A stretch of DNA of 64,000 nucleotides from Agromyces atrinae (GTDB taxonomy: Bacteria > Actinomycetota > Actinomycetes > Actinomycetales > Microbacteriaceae). Below the pieces are notes generated by a model, which was not told the DNA's origin, ran no database searches, and saw only the letters and a list, made by a program, of their open reading frames with translations. Shown one piece after another: positions 1 through 9,443 of the stretch. Both the position numbers and the translations under genes were made by a program. How positions within the stretch are numbered: the stretch's first letter is position 1; the number at the start of each line of letters is the position of its first letter. The DNA is taken from the NCBI RefSeq assembly GCF_013407835.1, contig NZ_JACCBI010000001.1:2976001-3040000 (forward strand), in the 5' to 3' direction.

Positions 1-573
1 GTTCGCGTTCTTCACGCCGTGCGCGCCGAACGTGATGATGCCGCACTGCACCTCGAGGCAGTCGACGGCCGTCGGCTTGCCCTCGCGGTCGTAGCTCTCG
101 AACCGCGCGCCGGGAACCGAGATCGTCGACGACCACGACCCGTCGGCCGCGACCTCGCCGCCGTTCGCGGCGTAAGCGGTGTCGCTTCCGGGGAACGTGA
201 CGAAGAGCAGGTACCCGACCGGGTTCGATTCGTCGTCGGGCACGTACCGGTAGTCCTGCCCGGTGATGCCGCCGGATGACGGTCGCCAGCCGTCACCCGA
301 GACCCACCCGAACCCCACGTAGATGCCGCCGTGTCCGCCCTGGATCGACTGGAACCCGCTGCCGGTGAGGCGCAGCTCGGTGAGGTACTCGGGGTCGGCG
401 ACGTTCTGCAGGTCGGCCCGCCCCTCGACCGTGACCGATACGCTCGGCGCCGCCCACGCTGCCGTCGGCGCGGCGATGGCGATGCCCGCACCGAGGGCGA
501 GGGTGGCCACGAGGGCGCCGAAGCGCGACCCGATCGAGCGGCGACGAGACGGGGTGTGTGCGGGCGATCGCAT
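1..573 (-). CDS. secreted protein of the HtaA haem-uptake neighbourhood, C-terminus cut by window edge
   Basis: An open frame starts at ATG 573 and runs off the left edge, so 191 codons are visible. The N-terminus is a Sec signal peptide: several Arg (RRRSIG), a hydrophobic stretch (LVATLALGAGIAIA) and cleavage near AAWA-AP, about residue 42. The mature part has the pattern GSGF...GGIYVGFG and later ADGSWSTISVPGARFE. These match the style of the repeats in the HtaA protein at 9540-14171 (GSGF, GAYVVFG, W.PS, PDGTF). It is therefore probably a surface or secreted haem-locus protein of the same repeat family. It diverges from the large HtaA gene at 754 across two iron boxes, so iron repression of both is likely. 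No enzyme motif is seen. Confidence 0.75.
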   Translation of the reverse strand, partial: MRSPAHTPSRRRSIGSRFGALVATLALGAGIAIAAPTAAWAAPSVSVTVEGRADLQNVADPEYLTELRLTGSGFQSIQGGHGGIYVGFGWVSGDGWRPSSGGITGQDYRYVPDDESNPVGYLLFVTFPGSDTAYAANGGEVAADGSWSSTISVPGARFESYDREGKPTAVDCLEVQCGIITFGAHGVKNAN

Positions 574-656
574 GCTGGATTTCCTTCACGTGACGGCGGG
601 AGCTGCGCGTTGACGGGGGTCTGCGCCACGAAGGGTGCTGAACGTCACGAGCAGTT

Positions 657-675
657 AAAGGTTTGCCTTACCTTA
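657..675. promoter_or_regulatory. putative DtxR/IdeR iron box 1
   Basis: The 19-mer AAAGGTTTGCCTTACCTTA agrees at about 15 positions with the DtxR consensus TWAGGTTAGSCTAACCTWA. It lies between the divergent genes at 573 (minus) and 754 (plus), next to a second box. Confidence 0.6.
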
Positions 676-681
676 CTAAGT

Positions 682-700
682 TAAGGCTAAGCTAACCTCG
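682..700. promoter_or_regulatory. putative DtxR/IdeR iron box 2
   Basis: TAAGGCTAAGCTAACCTCG matches the DtxR consensus at about 15 of 19 positions, with an intact GCTAACCT half-site. It ends 53 bp before the chosen start at 754. This makes the upstream GTG at 706 unlikely, since that would put the operator directly against the start codon. Confidence 0.65.
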
Positions 701-753
701 CCGCCGTGTCACGGACCGCGGCATTTCCCACTCGCCTGCACCCAGGAGTTGAT

Positions 754-3700
754 GTGTCCCTGCCTTCACGCGGAAAGCGACTGCTGCCTTCCGTTGCCCT
801 CGCGCTAGCAGCCTCACTCGGCCTCTCGGGCCTCGCCGCGGCTCCGGCCTTCGCGGCCGAGACCTCGATCGACGACGCAGTCTTCCGATGGGGGGTGAAT
901 GCCGAATCGAACGCGCGAGCCTTCGCGCCGGGCACCTGGAACTTCCTCTCGGCGGGAGTCGTGCCGAAGGAGTCGGCCGCCGACCTCGTCGTCGAGAGCG
1001 ACTGGCGTCAGAGCGACGGCGCCGTCTCGATCGAGAAGCGTCAGGCCGACGACACGTTCGCCGCCGCGACGTGGTTGGGCCTCAGGACCGACAAGAACGG
1101 CACCACGACGACGACCGGCAATGGCCTGAACTCGGGCCACGAGGTCGTCATCGGGGGAGGAACCGGCACGATCGATCCCGACGCGGGAACAGCATCGATC
1201 AGCTGGACCGGTTCGTTCTCGGTCGTCTACTACAGCGGCATGACGCAGTTCTGGGTCAAGAACCCGCACCTCGAGGTCGCTGAGGACGGCACGGGCACCG
1301 TGACCGCGACCCTCGGCGGCTGGGGCAGCTCGATGGAGGACCCCGAGCTCTTCGTGACGCTCGACGAGGCGCCCGGCACGGTCATCGCGCAGCTCAGCGA
1401 TGTCGTCGTCGACGAATCGGGCATCACGGTCCAGCCCGACTACCTCGGTGTCGTCACCGATGTCGAGGGCCAGACCGCTCCGGGCTCGCCGAACCACGGC
1501 TCGTTCCCGCAGTCGTTCGTCGACTTCCAGAAGCTCACCGGTCAGAACTCGTACTGGTTCTCCTCCGGCGGCGCGGCCGATGCACGCAAGGTGCCGACGC
1601 CCATCACGGTGGCCTACGACGCCAGCGCACCCGAGGTGATCGCGCCGTCGATCACGGCGCCGCCGCAGTCGACGAGTGTCGCTGAGGGCGAGCCCGCGAC
1701 GTTCGCGGTCACGGCCACCGGCGACGAGCCCCTGACCTACCGCTGGCAGCGCTCGGTCGATGGCGCCGAGTGGGCAGACATCGACGGAGCGGATGACGCG
1801 GAGTACGCGATCACGTCGACCACGGCATCCGACACCGGAGCCTCCTTCCGCGTAATCGTGTCGAACCCGGCGGGTGAGGTCGTCTCCGACGCTGCCGTGC
1901 TCACCGTCATCCCCACGCCGACGAACCCGTCGGAGCCCATCGACGGCGCGACGATCGAACTCGGCTTCAACAACGTGCACCAGGGCGCTTCGCCCTTCGG
2001 CGGGTGCAACTACTTCGTCGCCGGAGCCATCCAGGGCCTCGGCGCCGACTACACACCCGTCTCGGGCAACACGTACGTCGTCAAGAAGCTCGCCGACGGC
2101 GGCCGCCAGGTCGTCGGACTCGACACCCGGTGCTCGGCAGCCGAGGGCTCCGACAAGATCGAGCAGCGCTACCTCCTCGTCGACGGCCAGGGCGAGATCG
2201 CCGCAGACGGTTCGATCTCGATCCAGTGGACCGGTGCCGGAGCGACCAACGCCTACGGCGGACTCGTCAGCTGGTACTTCGAGAACCCCACGCTCACGCT
2301 CGATGCCGACGGCAACGGCGCGATCACCGCGAACATCGGTGGATTCGGCAGCTCCATGGAGAACCCGAACGAGACGCACCCGCTCAAACCGCGCGTCGAC
2401 GTCGAGATCGCTACCGTCCGCGGCGCGAAGCTTGTCGACGGCAAGCTCGTGATCGAGCCCGTCTACGCGGGCGTCGACTACTTCCCGCTCAACGCCGACG
2501 GCACCCGCTCGACGACGTCGGCGATCCCCGCCGAGGCGAAGGCGGCCAACCCCGCATGGGGCTCCTGGCCGACGGAGTTCACCGACTTCCAGTACGAGAC
2601 CGGACTCTCGAGCTACTGGCACACGAGCGGTCTGACGGCCGACCCGAACAAGCCGCCGCTGCCCGTCGAGATCTCGCTCGAGGGATCGGCGCCGGCCTAC
2701 GGCCCGGTGTTCGTCGCCGCACCGACATCCGTCAACCTGCAGGAGGGCGCGGACGCGACCTTCACGGCGCGCGCGATCTCGGTCGACGACGTCGAACTGC
2801 AATGGCAGGTCAAGCGCGCGGGCGGCGACTGGACCGATGTCGCGGGCGAGACCGGTGAGACCCTCGCGGTCACCGACCTCAGCGTCGCGGACTGGAACGG
2901 CGCCTCCGTACGCGCCTCGGCCACCTCGCGGGGCGAGACGGTCTACTCGTCGGCGGCGACTGTCACGGTCACCGCGCCCACGGCACCGACGATCACGCGT
3001 CAGCCCACCTCGGCCACGATCGGCGCGGGCAGCTCGATGAGCCTGCGTGCGACGGCGACCGGCTACCCGGCACCGACGTACCAGTGGGAGCGCAAGCAGT
3101 CCGACGGTTCGTGGTCGGCGATCGCCGGCGCCACGACGGCGAACTACAACGCCGGTCGCGCCGCGTACCCCGCCGACAACGGCGCCACCTTCCGCGTCGT
3201 CGTGACCAACAGCGCGGGCAGCGTGACCTCTGACGAGGCGACCTACACCGTATACGTCGAGGCTGCGAAGCTGACGTCGAGCCCGAAGGACGCGTTCTCG
3301 TTCGTCGGGGGCAATGCCTTCTTCTCGGTGGGCGTCTCGGGCGCTCCGCGACCGACGGCATCGTGGGAGCGCAGCACCGACGGCATCACCTGGGAGCCCG
3401 TCACGGGCGGTGAGGGCGGCGTGCTGAGCTTCAGTGCTCTGACCCTCGACCAGTCGGGCGCGCAGTACCGCGCGACGATCTCGAACGGACTCGGCGACCC
3501 GATCACCTCCGAGAGCGCGACCCTCACGGTCCTCCCCGCACAGACGCCACCGATCCACGTGTGGCCGTCGGAGAACCTCGACCCGTCGATCGCCCACACG
3601 ATCAACTTCGTCTTCGGAGAGTTCGACGAGCGCGCTGCCCAGGGGAAGGGTCTCTATCGCTGGGGAATCATCGAGAAGGATGTCTGGCAGCCGGGCGACG

Positions 3701-6099
3701 CTCCCGTCGCCGTGTCGGAGTTCGTCTCGGGCTCGAACGTCAGCCCCGGCGGTTGGACGTACTTCCAGCAGGGCCTCTACGTCGGTGCCGACCTCCTGAA
3801 GGCCGGAACCGAGTACGGCTTCGCGATGTTCTTCGTGCCGAACGAGGGCAACCCGCGCCTGCCGCAGTACGACGTGTTCATTCCGATCACGCTCGCCGAG
3901 GCCCCCTCGATCGCCGGTCAGCCGGCCGACGTCGTGGCCCCGACGAAGCCTGTCTCGGGTGACGCCGTCGCGACGTTCAGCGTCGAGACCGAAGGCCGCC
4001 CGGCGCCGAGCATCGCGTGGGAGCGCGAGGTCGGTGGCGAGTGGGTGGCCGTCGACGGCGCGACCGCGTCGACGCTCGACGTCGCCTACACCGCGACCGA
4101 CGACGGAGCACGCTTCCGCGCGGTCGTCGACAACGGCATCGGTGACGCCGTGACGAGCGAGGTGGCGACCCTGACGGTCGGCGAGCGCGCCGAGATCACG
4201 GCAGAGCCGGTGGCGGCGAGCGTCGTCGTCGGTGAGACCGCGACCTTCACGGCCGCCGCAGTCGGAACCGACGCGACCCTGCAGTGGCAGAGCCGCGCGA
4301 ACGGTGCATCCGAGTGGGTCGACGTCGCCGGAGAGACGGGACCGATCCTCGAGGTCGACGCGACGCGCACGAACGATGGAACGGCCTACCGTCTCGTCGT
4401 GACCTCGCCGATCCCCGCCACCGTCGGTGGAGACACGCCGAGCGTCGCCACGAGCGCGCCCGCCGTCCTCACCGTTCAGTACGCGGCGATCACGTTCACC
4501 GAGCAGCCGTCGAGCTTCATCGCTCCCGTCGCGCCGGCGAACGGTTCGGCCGAGGTCGTCTTCGAGGTCGCGGCGACGGGTACCCCCGCCATCACCGGCA
4601 TCCAGTGGCAGCGTGCCACCGGGTCGTCGTGGGTCGACATCGACGGCGCGACCGACGCATCGTTCGGGTTCGCCTACACGGCGACGGATGACGGTGCGCG
4701 CTTCCGTGCCGTCGTCGAGAACGCCCTCGGCGAGACCGCGACGAGCCACATCGCCACCCTGACCGTCGGTCAGCCCGTCGCGATCACGGCGCAGCCCGAA
4801 TCGACCACCGTGCTCGACGGCGCTTCGGCGACGTTCTCGATCACGGCGACCGGTACCGATGCGTCGATCCGCTGGGAGCGCCGCGCAGCGGGCAGCTCCG
4901 CGTGGGTCACCGTGCCCGGTGCGACGTCGAACGAGATCGTCGTCGCCGCAGCGGCCGCGAATGACGGTGCGGCGTACCGCGCCGTCGTGAGCGGGCCGAT
5001 CGGAACCGACATCCGCGACGCGGCTCTCGCCGGCGGCAGCAGTGTCACGAGCGCCGAGGTCACGCTCGATGTCGCGCACGCCGCGTCGATCACGGCGCAG
5101 CCCGCCGATGTCTCGGCTCCGGTCGTGCCGGCCAGCGGCGATCCCGTCGCCCGCTTCACGGTGGGCGTCGCAGGTGACCCCGCGCCGTCCGTGCAGTGGC
5201 AGCGAGCGGCCGTCGGCGGCGACTTCGCCGACATCGAAGGCGCGACGGCGGCGACGCTCGAGCTCGCCTACGGCGCCGAGGATGACGGCACCCGCGTTCG
5301 CGCGGTCGTCGGCAACGGATTCGGCGACGCCGTGACGAGTGACGAGGCCGTTCTGACAGTCGGCGTTCCCGCTGCGGTGACCTCCGCACCGGCATCCACG
5401 ACCGTCACGGCAGGCACGACGGCATCCTTCACGATCGGAGTCGTCGGCGACGACGTCGCCGTGCAGTGGGAGGTCGCGGCCCCCGGCTCGACCGACTTCG
5501 CCCCGGTCGTCGGTGCGAGCGGCACGACGATCGAGATCGGTGTCGCCGACGCGCGTCACGGTCAGAGCTACCGTGCGGTCGTCACGGGCACGATCCCCGC
5601 GCTTCCCGGCGCGGCGGTCGAGTCGATCACGACGGCCGCGGCCGGGCTCAGCCTGACCGCACCGGAGGGCCGACCCGACGCGCTCGTCGACGGCGAGTTC
5701 GGTGACGGCGGCGAGGTCTCCGTCGTGTCGCACGTGGGCAACACGCTCGTGCTCGACCTCGGGGCCGACTACGCCGCGCAGTACGTCGGCACGTGGGTGC
5801 ACTCGACGCCGCAGTGGCTCGGGTGGCAGCTCTCGTCGAACGATGCTCGCGCGACCGTGACACTGCCGGCGAACCTCGACGCCGGTACCCACAGCGTGGT
5901 GCTCGTCGATGCTCTCGGCGACGCCATCGGCTGGGTCTCGGTCGACATCGCGGCCGACGGTGAGATCACCGAGGTCACCCCGGGCAGCGTGCTTGCGAGC
6001 ACAGGGGTCGAACTCGGCGGCGGCGTGGCCGCCGCCCTCCTGCTGCTCCTCGTGGGCGGGTTCATCTTCGTGAGCCGCCGCCGGAGCCGGATCGTCTGA
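754..6099 (+). CDS. giant wall-anchored HtaA-domain haem-uptake protein with ten Ig-like domains
   Basis: A surface protein of 1781 residues. I chose GTG 754 because CCAGGAG lies 5 bp upstream; GTG 706 is possible in frame. Signal peptide: residues 1-29 (KRLLPSVALALAASLG...APAFA-AE). Domains: HtaA-like at about 38-289 (FRWGVN; FWVKNPHLEV), Ig-like at about 293-385, a second HtaA-like at about 394-646 (GATIELGFNNV, YWHTSG), then Ig-like modules to about 1635. These are interrupted near 930-1050 by an unrecognised domain (HTINFVFGEFDERA). The last six Ig modules are three copies of a two-Ig unit of about 590 bp. The C-terminus carries LASTG (1747-1751), a hydrophobic span and RRRSR: a LAXTG sortase signal. 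HtaA domains bind haem in Corynebacterium; here the protein would capture haem for HmuTUV. Confidence 0.9.
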   Translation: MSLPSRGKRLLPSVALALAASLGLSGLAAAPAFAAETSIDDAVFRWGVNAESNARAFAPGTWNFLSAGVVPKESAADLVVESDWRQSDGAVSIEKRQADDTFAAATWLGLRTDKNGTTTTTGNGLNSGHEVVIGGGTGTIDPDAGTASISWTGSFSVVYYSGMTQFWVKNPHLEVAEDGTGTVTATLGGWGSSMEDPELFVTLDEAPGTVIAQLSDVVVDESGITVQPDYLGVVTDVEGQTAPGSPNHGSFPQSFVDFQKLTGQNSYWFSSGGAADARKVPTPITVAYDASAPEVIAPSITAPPQSTSVAEGEPATFAVTATGDEPLTYRWQRSVDGAEWADIDGADDAEYAITSTTASDTGASFRVIVSNPAGEVVSDAAVLTVIPTPTNPSEPIDGATIELGFNNVHQGASPFGGCNYFVAGAIQGLGADYTPVSGNTYVVKKLADGGRQVVGLDTRCSAAEGSDKIEQRYLLVDGQGEIAADGSISIQWTGAGATNAYGGLVSWYFENPTLTLDADGNGAITANIGGFGSSMENPNETHPLKPRVDVEIATVRGAKLVDGKLVIEPVYAGVDYFPLNADGTRSTTSAIPAEAKAANPAWGSWPTEFTDFQYETGLSSYWHTSGLTADPNKPPLPVEISLEGSAPAYGPVFVAAPTSVNLQEGADATFTARAISVDDVELQWQVKRAGGDWTDVAGETGETLAVTDLSVADWNGASVRASATSRGETVYSSAATVTVTAPTAPTITRQPTSATIGAGSSMSLRATATGYPAPTYQWERKQSDGSWSAIAGATTANYNAGRAAYPADNGATFRVVVTNSAGSVTSDEATYTVYVEAAKLTSSPKDAFSFVGGNAFFSVGVSGAPRPTASWERSTDGITWEPVTGGEGGVLSFSALTLDQSGAQYRATISNGLGDPITSESATLTVLPAQTPPIHVWPSENLDPSIAHTINFVFGEFDERAAQGKGLYRWGIIEKDVWQPGDAPVAVSEFVSGSNVSPGGWTYFQQGLYVGADLLKAGTEYGFAMFFVPNEGNPRLPQYDVFIPITLAEAPSIAGQPADVVAPTKPVSGDAVATFSVETEGRPAPSIAWEREVGGEWVAVDGATASTLDVAYTATDDGARFRAVVDNGIGDAVTSEVATLTVGERAEITAEPVAASVVVGETATFTAAAVGTDATLQWQSRANGASEWVDVAGETGPILEVDATRTNDGTAYRLVVTSPIPATVGGDTPSVATSAPAVLTVQYAAITFTEQPSSFIAPVAPANGSAEVVFEVAATGTPAITGIQWQRATGSSWVDIDGATDASFGFAYTATDDGARFRAVVENALGETATSHIATLTVGQPVAITAQPESTTVLDGASATFSITATGTDASIRWERRAAGSSAWVTVPGATSNEIVVAAAAANDGAAYRAVVSGPIGTDIRDAALAGGSSVTSAEVTLDVAHAASITAQPADVSAPVVPASGDPVARFTVGVAGDPAPSVQWQRAAVGGDFADIEGATAATLELAYGAEDDGTRVRAVVGNGFGDAVTSDEAVLTVGVPAAVTSAPASTTVTAGTTASFTIGVVGDDVAVQWEVAAPGSTDFAPVVGASGTTIEIGVADARHGQSYRAVVTGTIPALPGAAVESITTAAAGLSLTAPEGRPDALVDGEFGDGGEVSVVSHVGNTLVLDLGADYAAQYVGTWVHSTPQWLGWQLSSNDARATVTLPANLDAGTHSVVLVDALGDAIGWVSVDIAADGEITEVTPGSVLASTGVELGGGVAAALLLLLVGGFIFVSRRRSRIV

Positions 6100-6113
6100 T
6101 CCGTCGCAGGTAC

Positions 6114-6149
6114 GACGAGGCCCGGTGCGGCACAGCACCGGGCCTCGTC
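6114..6149 (+). terminator. strong hairpin terminator after HtaA gene
   Basis: A perfect 15-bp stem (GACGAGGCCCGGTGC at 6114-6128 with its complement at 6135-6149) and a 6-nt loop start 14 nt after the stop codon. No T tract is present, as is usual for actinobacterial hairpin terminators. It can serve both strands between the convergent HtaA and hmuV genes. Confidence 0.75.
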
Positions 6150-6203
6150 CGCGTCTGCGGCCTGCTCTGCACCCTTTCAGCCTGCTCAGCACGCTCCGGC
6201 GCT

Positions 6204-6290
6204 GTACGTAATTCAGGTGCGCGACCGTGTCGCACCGGCATCAGCCCGATGCCGATCTCGACACGCCGTGCGCCCACCTGAATTGCGTAC
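6204..6290. repeat. intergenic inverted repeat, CAATTCAGG family, copy 1
   Basis: Imperfect arms of about 30 nt: the left arm begins GTACGTAATTCAGGT and contains GTGTCG; the right arm contains CGACACG and ends ACCTGAATTGCGTAC. The arms enclose a short centre that is itself partly palindromic (GGCATCAGCCCGATGCC). Related copies lie at 16900-16985 and 28454-28548. It sits between convergent genes, downstream of both. Confidence 0.8.
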
Positions 6291-6331
6291 GGCGCGACGA
6301 GGGGCGGCGGGCGGGCGCGCGCGGGGCGGCG

Positions 6332-7141
6332 TCAGCGGATGGGCAGGATGACCGGGCGGCCGGTCGCCGGGTGGTCGATGACCTCGACGGGGTACTCGTA
6401 CACCTCGGTCAGGCGCTCGGCGGTGAGCACCTCGGCGGGGGTGCCCGTGACGACGTGGCGTCCGCGTCGCAAGAGCGTGATGCGGTCGGCGTAGGCGCCC
6501 GCGAGGTTGAGGTCGTGCAGCACGACGATGACGGCGTCGCCCGCTCGCGCCGAGTCGCGCGCGAGTCGCAGCACGTCCTCCTGGTGGCGGAGGTCGAGCG
6601 CCGCGGTCGGCTCGTCGAGCAGAAGGATGCCGGTGCGCTGGGCGAGGATTCGAGCGAGTGCCGCGCGTGCGCGCTCACCGCCCGAGAGCGAGGGGATCTG
6701 CCGTTCCGCGAAGCGACCGATGTCGGTCGAACGGATGGCGTCGTCGACGGCGACCTCGTCATCGTCTTCCCGCGGTGTGCGGCGCCAGGGTGCACGACCC
6801 ATCTCGACGACCTGACGCACGGTGAACGGGAAGAAGACGTCGTTGTGCTGCAGGAGCACGGCGCGGCGCTGCGCGAGCTCGCGCACGTGCCACTCCTCGA
6901 GCGGGCGCCCGGCGATCGAGATCGAGCCCGACACCGTCTCCTGATCGCCCGTGACAGCCGCGAGCAGGGTCGACTTGCCGGCGCCGTTCGGGCCGATGAG
7001 TGCGAGCACCTCGCCCGCACGGACCTCGAGGTCGACACCGTCGAGGATCCGCGTGCCCGAGAGCTCGACCGAGACATCCGTCGCCGCGATGGCGACATCG
7101 CCCACCTCGATCGGGGCGGGCAGCTCCCAACGCGGGGTCAT
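6332..7141 (-). CDS. hmuV: haem ABC transporter ATP-binding protein
   Basis: A 269-residue ABC ATPase that powers haem import with the permease encoded just upstream. Walker A is GPNGAGKST, the signature is LSGGERARAALARIL, Walker B is ILLLDEPTAALD, and the H-loop is VIVVLHDLN. The Q-loop region reads LLQHNDVFFPF, which is typical of the FecE/HmuV branch. The ATG at 7141 overlaps the permease stop as TGATG, showing translational coupling; the open frame continues upstream without biological meaning. It is the last gene of the leftward hmuT-hmuU-hmuV operon, whose promoter lies at about 9340-9540 with iron boxes. A siderophore substrate cannot be excluded from this subunit alone, but the HtaA neighbours favour haem. 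Confidence 0.93.
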   Translation of the reverse strand: MTPRWELPAPIEVGDVAIAATDVSVELSGTRILDGVDLEVRAGEVLALIGPNGAGKSTLLAAVTGDQETVSGSISIAGRPLEEWHVRELAQRRAVLLQHNDVFFPFTVRQVVEMGRAPWRRTPREDDDEVAVDDAIRSTDIGRFAERQIPSLSGGERARAALARILAQRTGILLLDEPTAALDLRHQEDVLRLARDSARAGDAVIVVLHDLNLAGAYADRITLLRRGRHVVTGTPAEVLTAERLTEVYEYPVEVIDHPATGRPVILPIR

Positions 7142-8211
7142 CAGCCCCACCCGCCCGCGCGCTTGCGTGCACGCCGCAGGAGCCAGAAGAAGAACGGTCC
7201 GCCGACGAGCGACGTGAGCATGCCGATCGGCAGGTCGGCCATGGGGATCGCCGTGCGGGCGACGAGGTCGGCGGCGAGAAGCAGCGTCGCTCCGCCGAGC
7301 GTCGACGCGAGCATGAGCGGGAGATGCGCGGGGCCGATGAGCATGCGCATGAGGTGCGGGATCACGAGGCCGACGAACGCGATGATGCCCGCGAACGCGA
7401 CGGCCGCGGCCACGAGGAGGGCGACGACGACGATGACGACGATGCGGAGGCGCTCGACGTTCACGCCGAGGTGGCGTGCGCTCTTCTCGCCGAGCGAGAG
7501 CAGGTCGAGGGTGCGCGCGACGAAGAACGCGAACACGATCGACACGGCGATGACCGGCGCGATGATCGCGAGTTGCTGCCAGCGTGAGCCGTTGAGGCTT
7601 CCGAGCTGCCAGAACACGATCTGCTCGCGGGCGGCGGTGTCGCCGAGGAAGGTGAGGAACGCGAGGCCCGCGCCGGTGAACGCGTTGACGGCGATACCCG
7701 TGAGCACGAGGGTCACGACCTCGGTTCGGCCGGCCGCGCGACTCATGAAGTAGACGAGCAGTGTCGCGGCGAGACCGGCGATGAACGCCGTGACGGCGAT
7801 CGTCCACTCGCCGAAGAAGCTCCAGCCGAAGACGATCGTGGCCGAAGCGCCGAGCGCGGCACCGCCCGAGACGCCGACGACGCCCGGTTCGGCGAGCGGG
7901 TTGCCGAAGATCGCCTGCATGAGGAGGCCGGCTACGGCGAGGGCCGCTCCGATGACGATCGCCATGAAGACGCGGGGGAAGCGGATGTTCCAGAGCGCGT
8001 CATCGCCATTCGGATGCGTCGGGGCCGGGCCGATCTCGAGACCGAAGCGCCGCGCGATCGAGCCGAGCACCTCCATGGGCGGCACATGCAGCTGGCCCGT
8101 TCCCGCCGAGATCACCGCGAGCGCCACGAGGGCCACGGCGAGGATCGCGACGACGAGGGTCGTGCGACCGCCGCCGGGGCGCGCGGGAACAGGGGTGAGG
8201 GTGTCGGACAC
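7141..8211 (-). CDS. hmuU: haem ABC transporter permease (FecCD family)
   Basis: A 356-residue FecCD-type membrane permease with about ten hydrophobic spans. Family blocks include NPLAEPGVVGVSGGAALGA and GEKSARHLGV (the loop that contacts the ATPase), then IAFVGLVIPHLMRML and ADLPIGMLTSLVGGPFFFWLL. The start is GTG 8211 (VSDTLTPVP), 8 nt after the hmuT stop; further upstream in-frame codons would overlap hmuT heavily. The stop overlaps the hmuV start as TGATG. The protein should form the homodimeric channel of the haem importer, taking substrate from the HmuT-like lipoprotein. Confidence 0.93.
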   Translation of the reverse strand: MSDTLTPVPARPGGGRTTLVVAILAVALVALAVISAGTGQLHVPPMEVLGSIARRFGLEIGPAPTHPNGDDALWNIRFPRVFMAIVIGAALAVAGLLMQAIFGNPLAEPGVVGVSGGAALGASATIVFGWSFFGEWTIAVTAFIAGLAATLLVYFMSRAAGRTEVVTLVLTGIAVNAFTGAGLAFLTFLGDTAAREQIVFWQLGSLNGSRWQQLAIIAPVIAVSIVFAFFVARTLDLLSLGEKSARHLGVNVERLRIVVIVVVALLVAAAVAFAGIIAFVGLVIPHLMRMLIGPAHLPLMLASTLGGATLLLAADLVARTAIPMADLPIGMLTSLVGGPFFFWLLRRARKRAGGWG

Positions 8212-8219
8212 GATGCGGG

Positions 8220-9338
8220 TCAGTCGGTCGAGTCGCCGGGGGCGTAGACGGCGCGTGCGAGGGCGTCGAGCACGTCGGCGGTGCGCGGTCCGAAGCTCAT
8301 GATCTCGTAGTCGCTCATGTCGACGATGCGGCGGTTCTCGCCGGCAGGCGTCTCGGCGACGGCCGGGATGCGTTCGAGCAGGCCGTCGATGCCGTCGACC
8401 GATTCGAGCCCCTTCGTCATCATGACGAGAACGTCGGGCGCGGCATCCACGAGGGCTTCGGCCGTCATCGGGCGCATGCCCTTCCAGCCGATCTCGGTCG
8501 CCACGTCGATCGCGTTGATGCTCGAGATGAGCGAATCGGCGCCCGATCCCTCGCCGAACAGGTAGTAGATGCCCGCGTTGCCGCGCACGTAGAGGAACAT
8601 GATCCGCACCTTGTCGGCGGGGTCGCTCGGCGTGATCGCGGCGATGTCGGCGATCGTCGTCGACAGGTCGGTCGCGAGCTTCTCGTTGAGCGCGCCCCCT
8701 TCGTCGGGCACGCCGAGAGCCTCGGCGACGCCGGTGACGAGATCGTCGATGTTGTCGAGGTTGCGCTCGGGGGAGAGCACGACGACGGGGATGCCGGAAT
8801 CGCGCATCTGCAGGATGACGTCCCACGGGCCGATCGTCGAGTCGGTGAGGATGACGGTCGGAGCGAGGTCGAGGATCGCTTCGCCCGAGAGCTCGTGGCC
8901 GTTCTGCGTCACGAGCGGGAGGTCGGCGGCGGCAGGGAAGCCCGTCGAGGTGTCGCGGCCGACGACCTGGTCGCCGAGGCCGAGCGCGAAGACCGTCGCC
9001 GCGAGCGAGCCGTACATGTCGAGCGCGAGGATGCGGCTCGTGTCGGTGATCGTGACCTCGGTGCCCTGATTGTCGACGACGGTCACCGGCAGCTGCGACT
9101 CGGCGTCGTCGGTGATCGGTTCGATGTCGGGGTCCTCGATGCACGCGGTGGCTGGCCCGGTGAGTTCGCGCGGGTGCGCGGTGAGTTCGAGATCAGCGAG
9201 AGGGATGCCGGAGGTGGGGTTGTCGCACGCGCTCGAACCGGCGTTCGTGGTCGGGCCTGTCGAGCACGCGGTGAGCGTTGCGGCGAGGGCGATGACGACG
9301 GTGGCACCGAGCCACCGACGTCGAGAAGAGAGGCGCAT
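8220..9338 (-). CDS. hmuT: haem-binding lipoprotein of the ABC importer
   Basis: A 372-residue lipoprotein. The signal peptide MRLSSRRRWLGATVVIALAA is followed by the lipobox TLTACS with Cys25. It has a periplasmic-binding fold of the FecB/HmuT type: residues 84-110 (VTVVDNQGTEVTITDTSRI) and 145-165 (NGHELSGEAILDLAPTVILT). The block RGNAGIYYLFGEGSGADSLI spans about 252-271. HmuT proteins bind haem with a His and a Tyr; His148 in NGHELS and Tyr258/259 in GIYYLFG are the likely equivalents (family knowledge, aligned by eye). It is the first gene of the leftward operon and is preceded by an iron box 25 bp upstream, so expression should rise under iron limitation. Confidence 0.92.
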   Translation of the reverse strand: MRLSSRRRWLGATVVIALAATLTACSTGPTTNAGSSACDNPTSGIPLADLELTAHPRELTGPATACIEDPDIEPITDDAESQLPVTVVDNQGTEVTITDTSRILALDMYGSLAATVFALGLGDQVVGRDTSTGFPAAADLPLVTQNGHELSGEAILDLAPTVILTDSTIGPWDVILQMRDSGIPVVVLSPERNLDNIDDLVTGVAEALGVPDEGGALNEKLATDLSTTIADIAAITPSDPADKVRIMFLYVRGNAGIYYLFGEGSGADSLISSINAIDVATEIGWKGMRPMTAEALVDAAPDVLVMMTKGLESVDGIDGLLERIPAVAETPAGENRRIVDMSDYEIMSFGPRTADVLDALARAVYAPGDSTD

Positions 9339-9362
9339 GGGATCCCGATAGTGTTGGAAGTC

Positions 9363-9381
9363 TCAGGTAAGCCTAGCCTAA
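9363..9381. promoter_or_regulatory. putative DtxR/IdeR iron box 3 (hmuT side)
   Basis: TCAGGTAAGCCTAGCCTAA matches the DtxR consensus at 16 of 19 positions. It lies 25-43 bp upstream of the hmuT start in the divergent hmuT/HtaA intergenic region. Confidence 0.75.
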
Positions 9382-9443
9382 GCGTTGAGGCCCTCGGAGA
9401 GGGGGTCTCCGCGAATTGACAGGTTTCAGAAGCCGTCGTAGCG

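Noticed and set aside
814..6192. Very long open frame on the minus strand opposite the HtaA/Ig gene
   Set aside because: It is a codon-bias shadow: Arg/Asp/Gly-rich, no domains, no Shine-Dalgarno, and the plus strand has clear domains, signal peptide and sorting motif.
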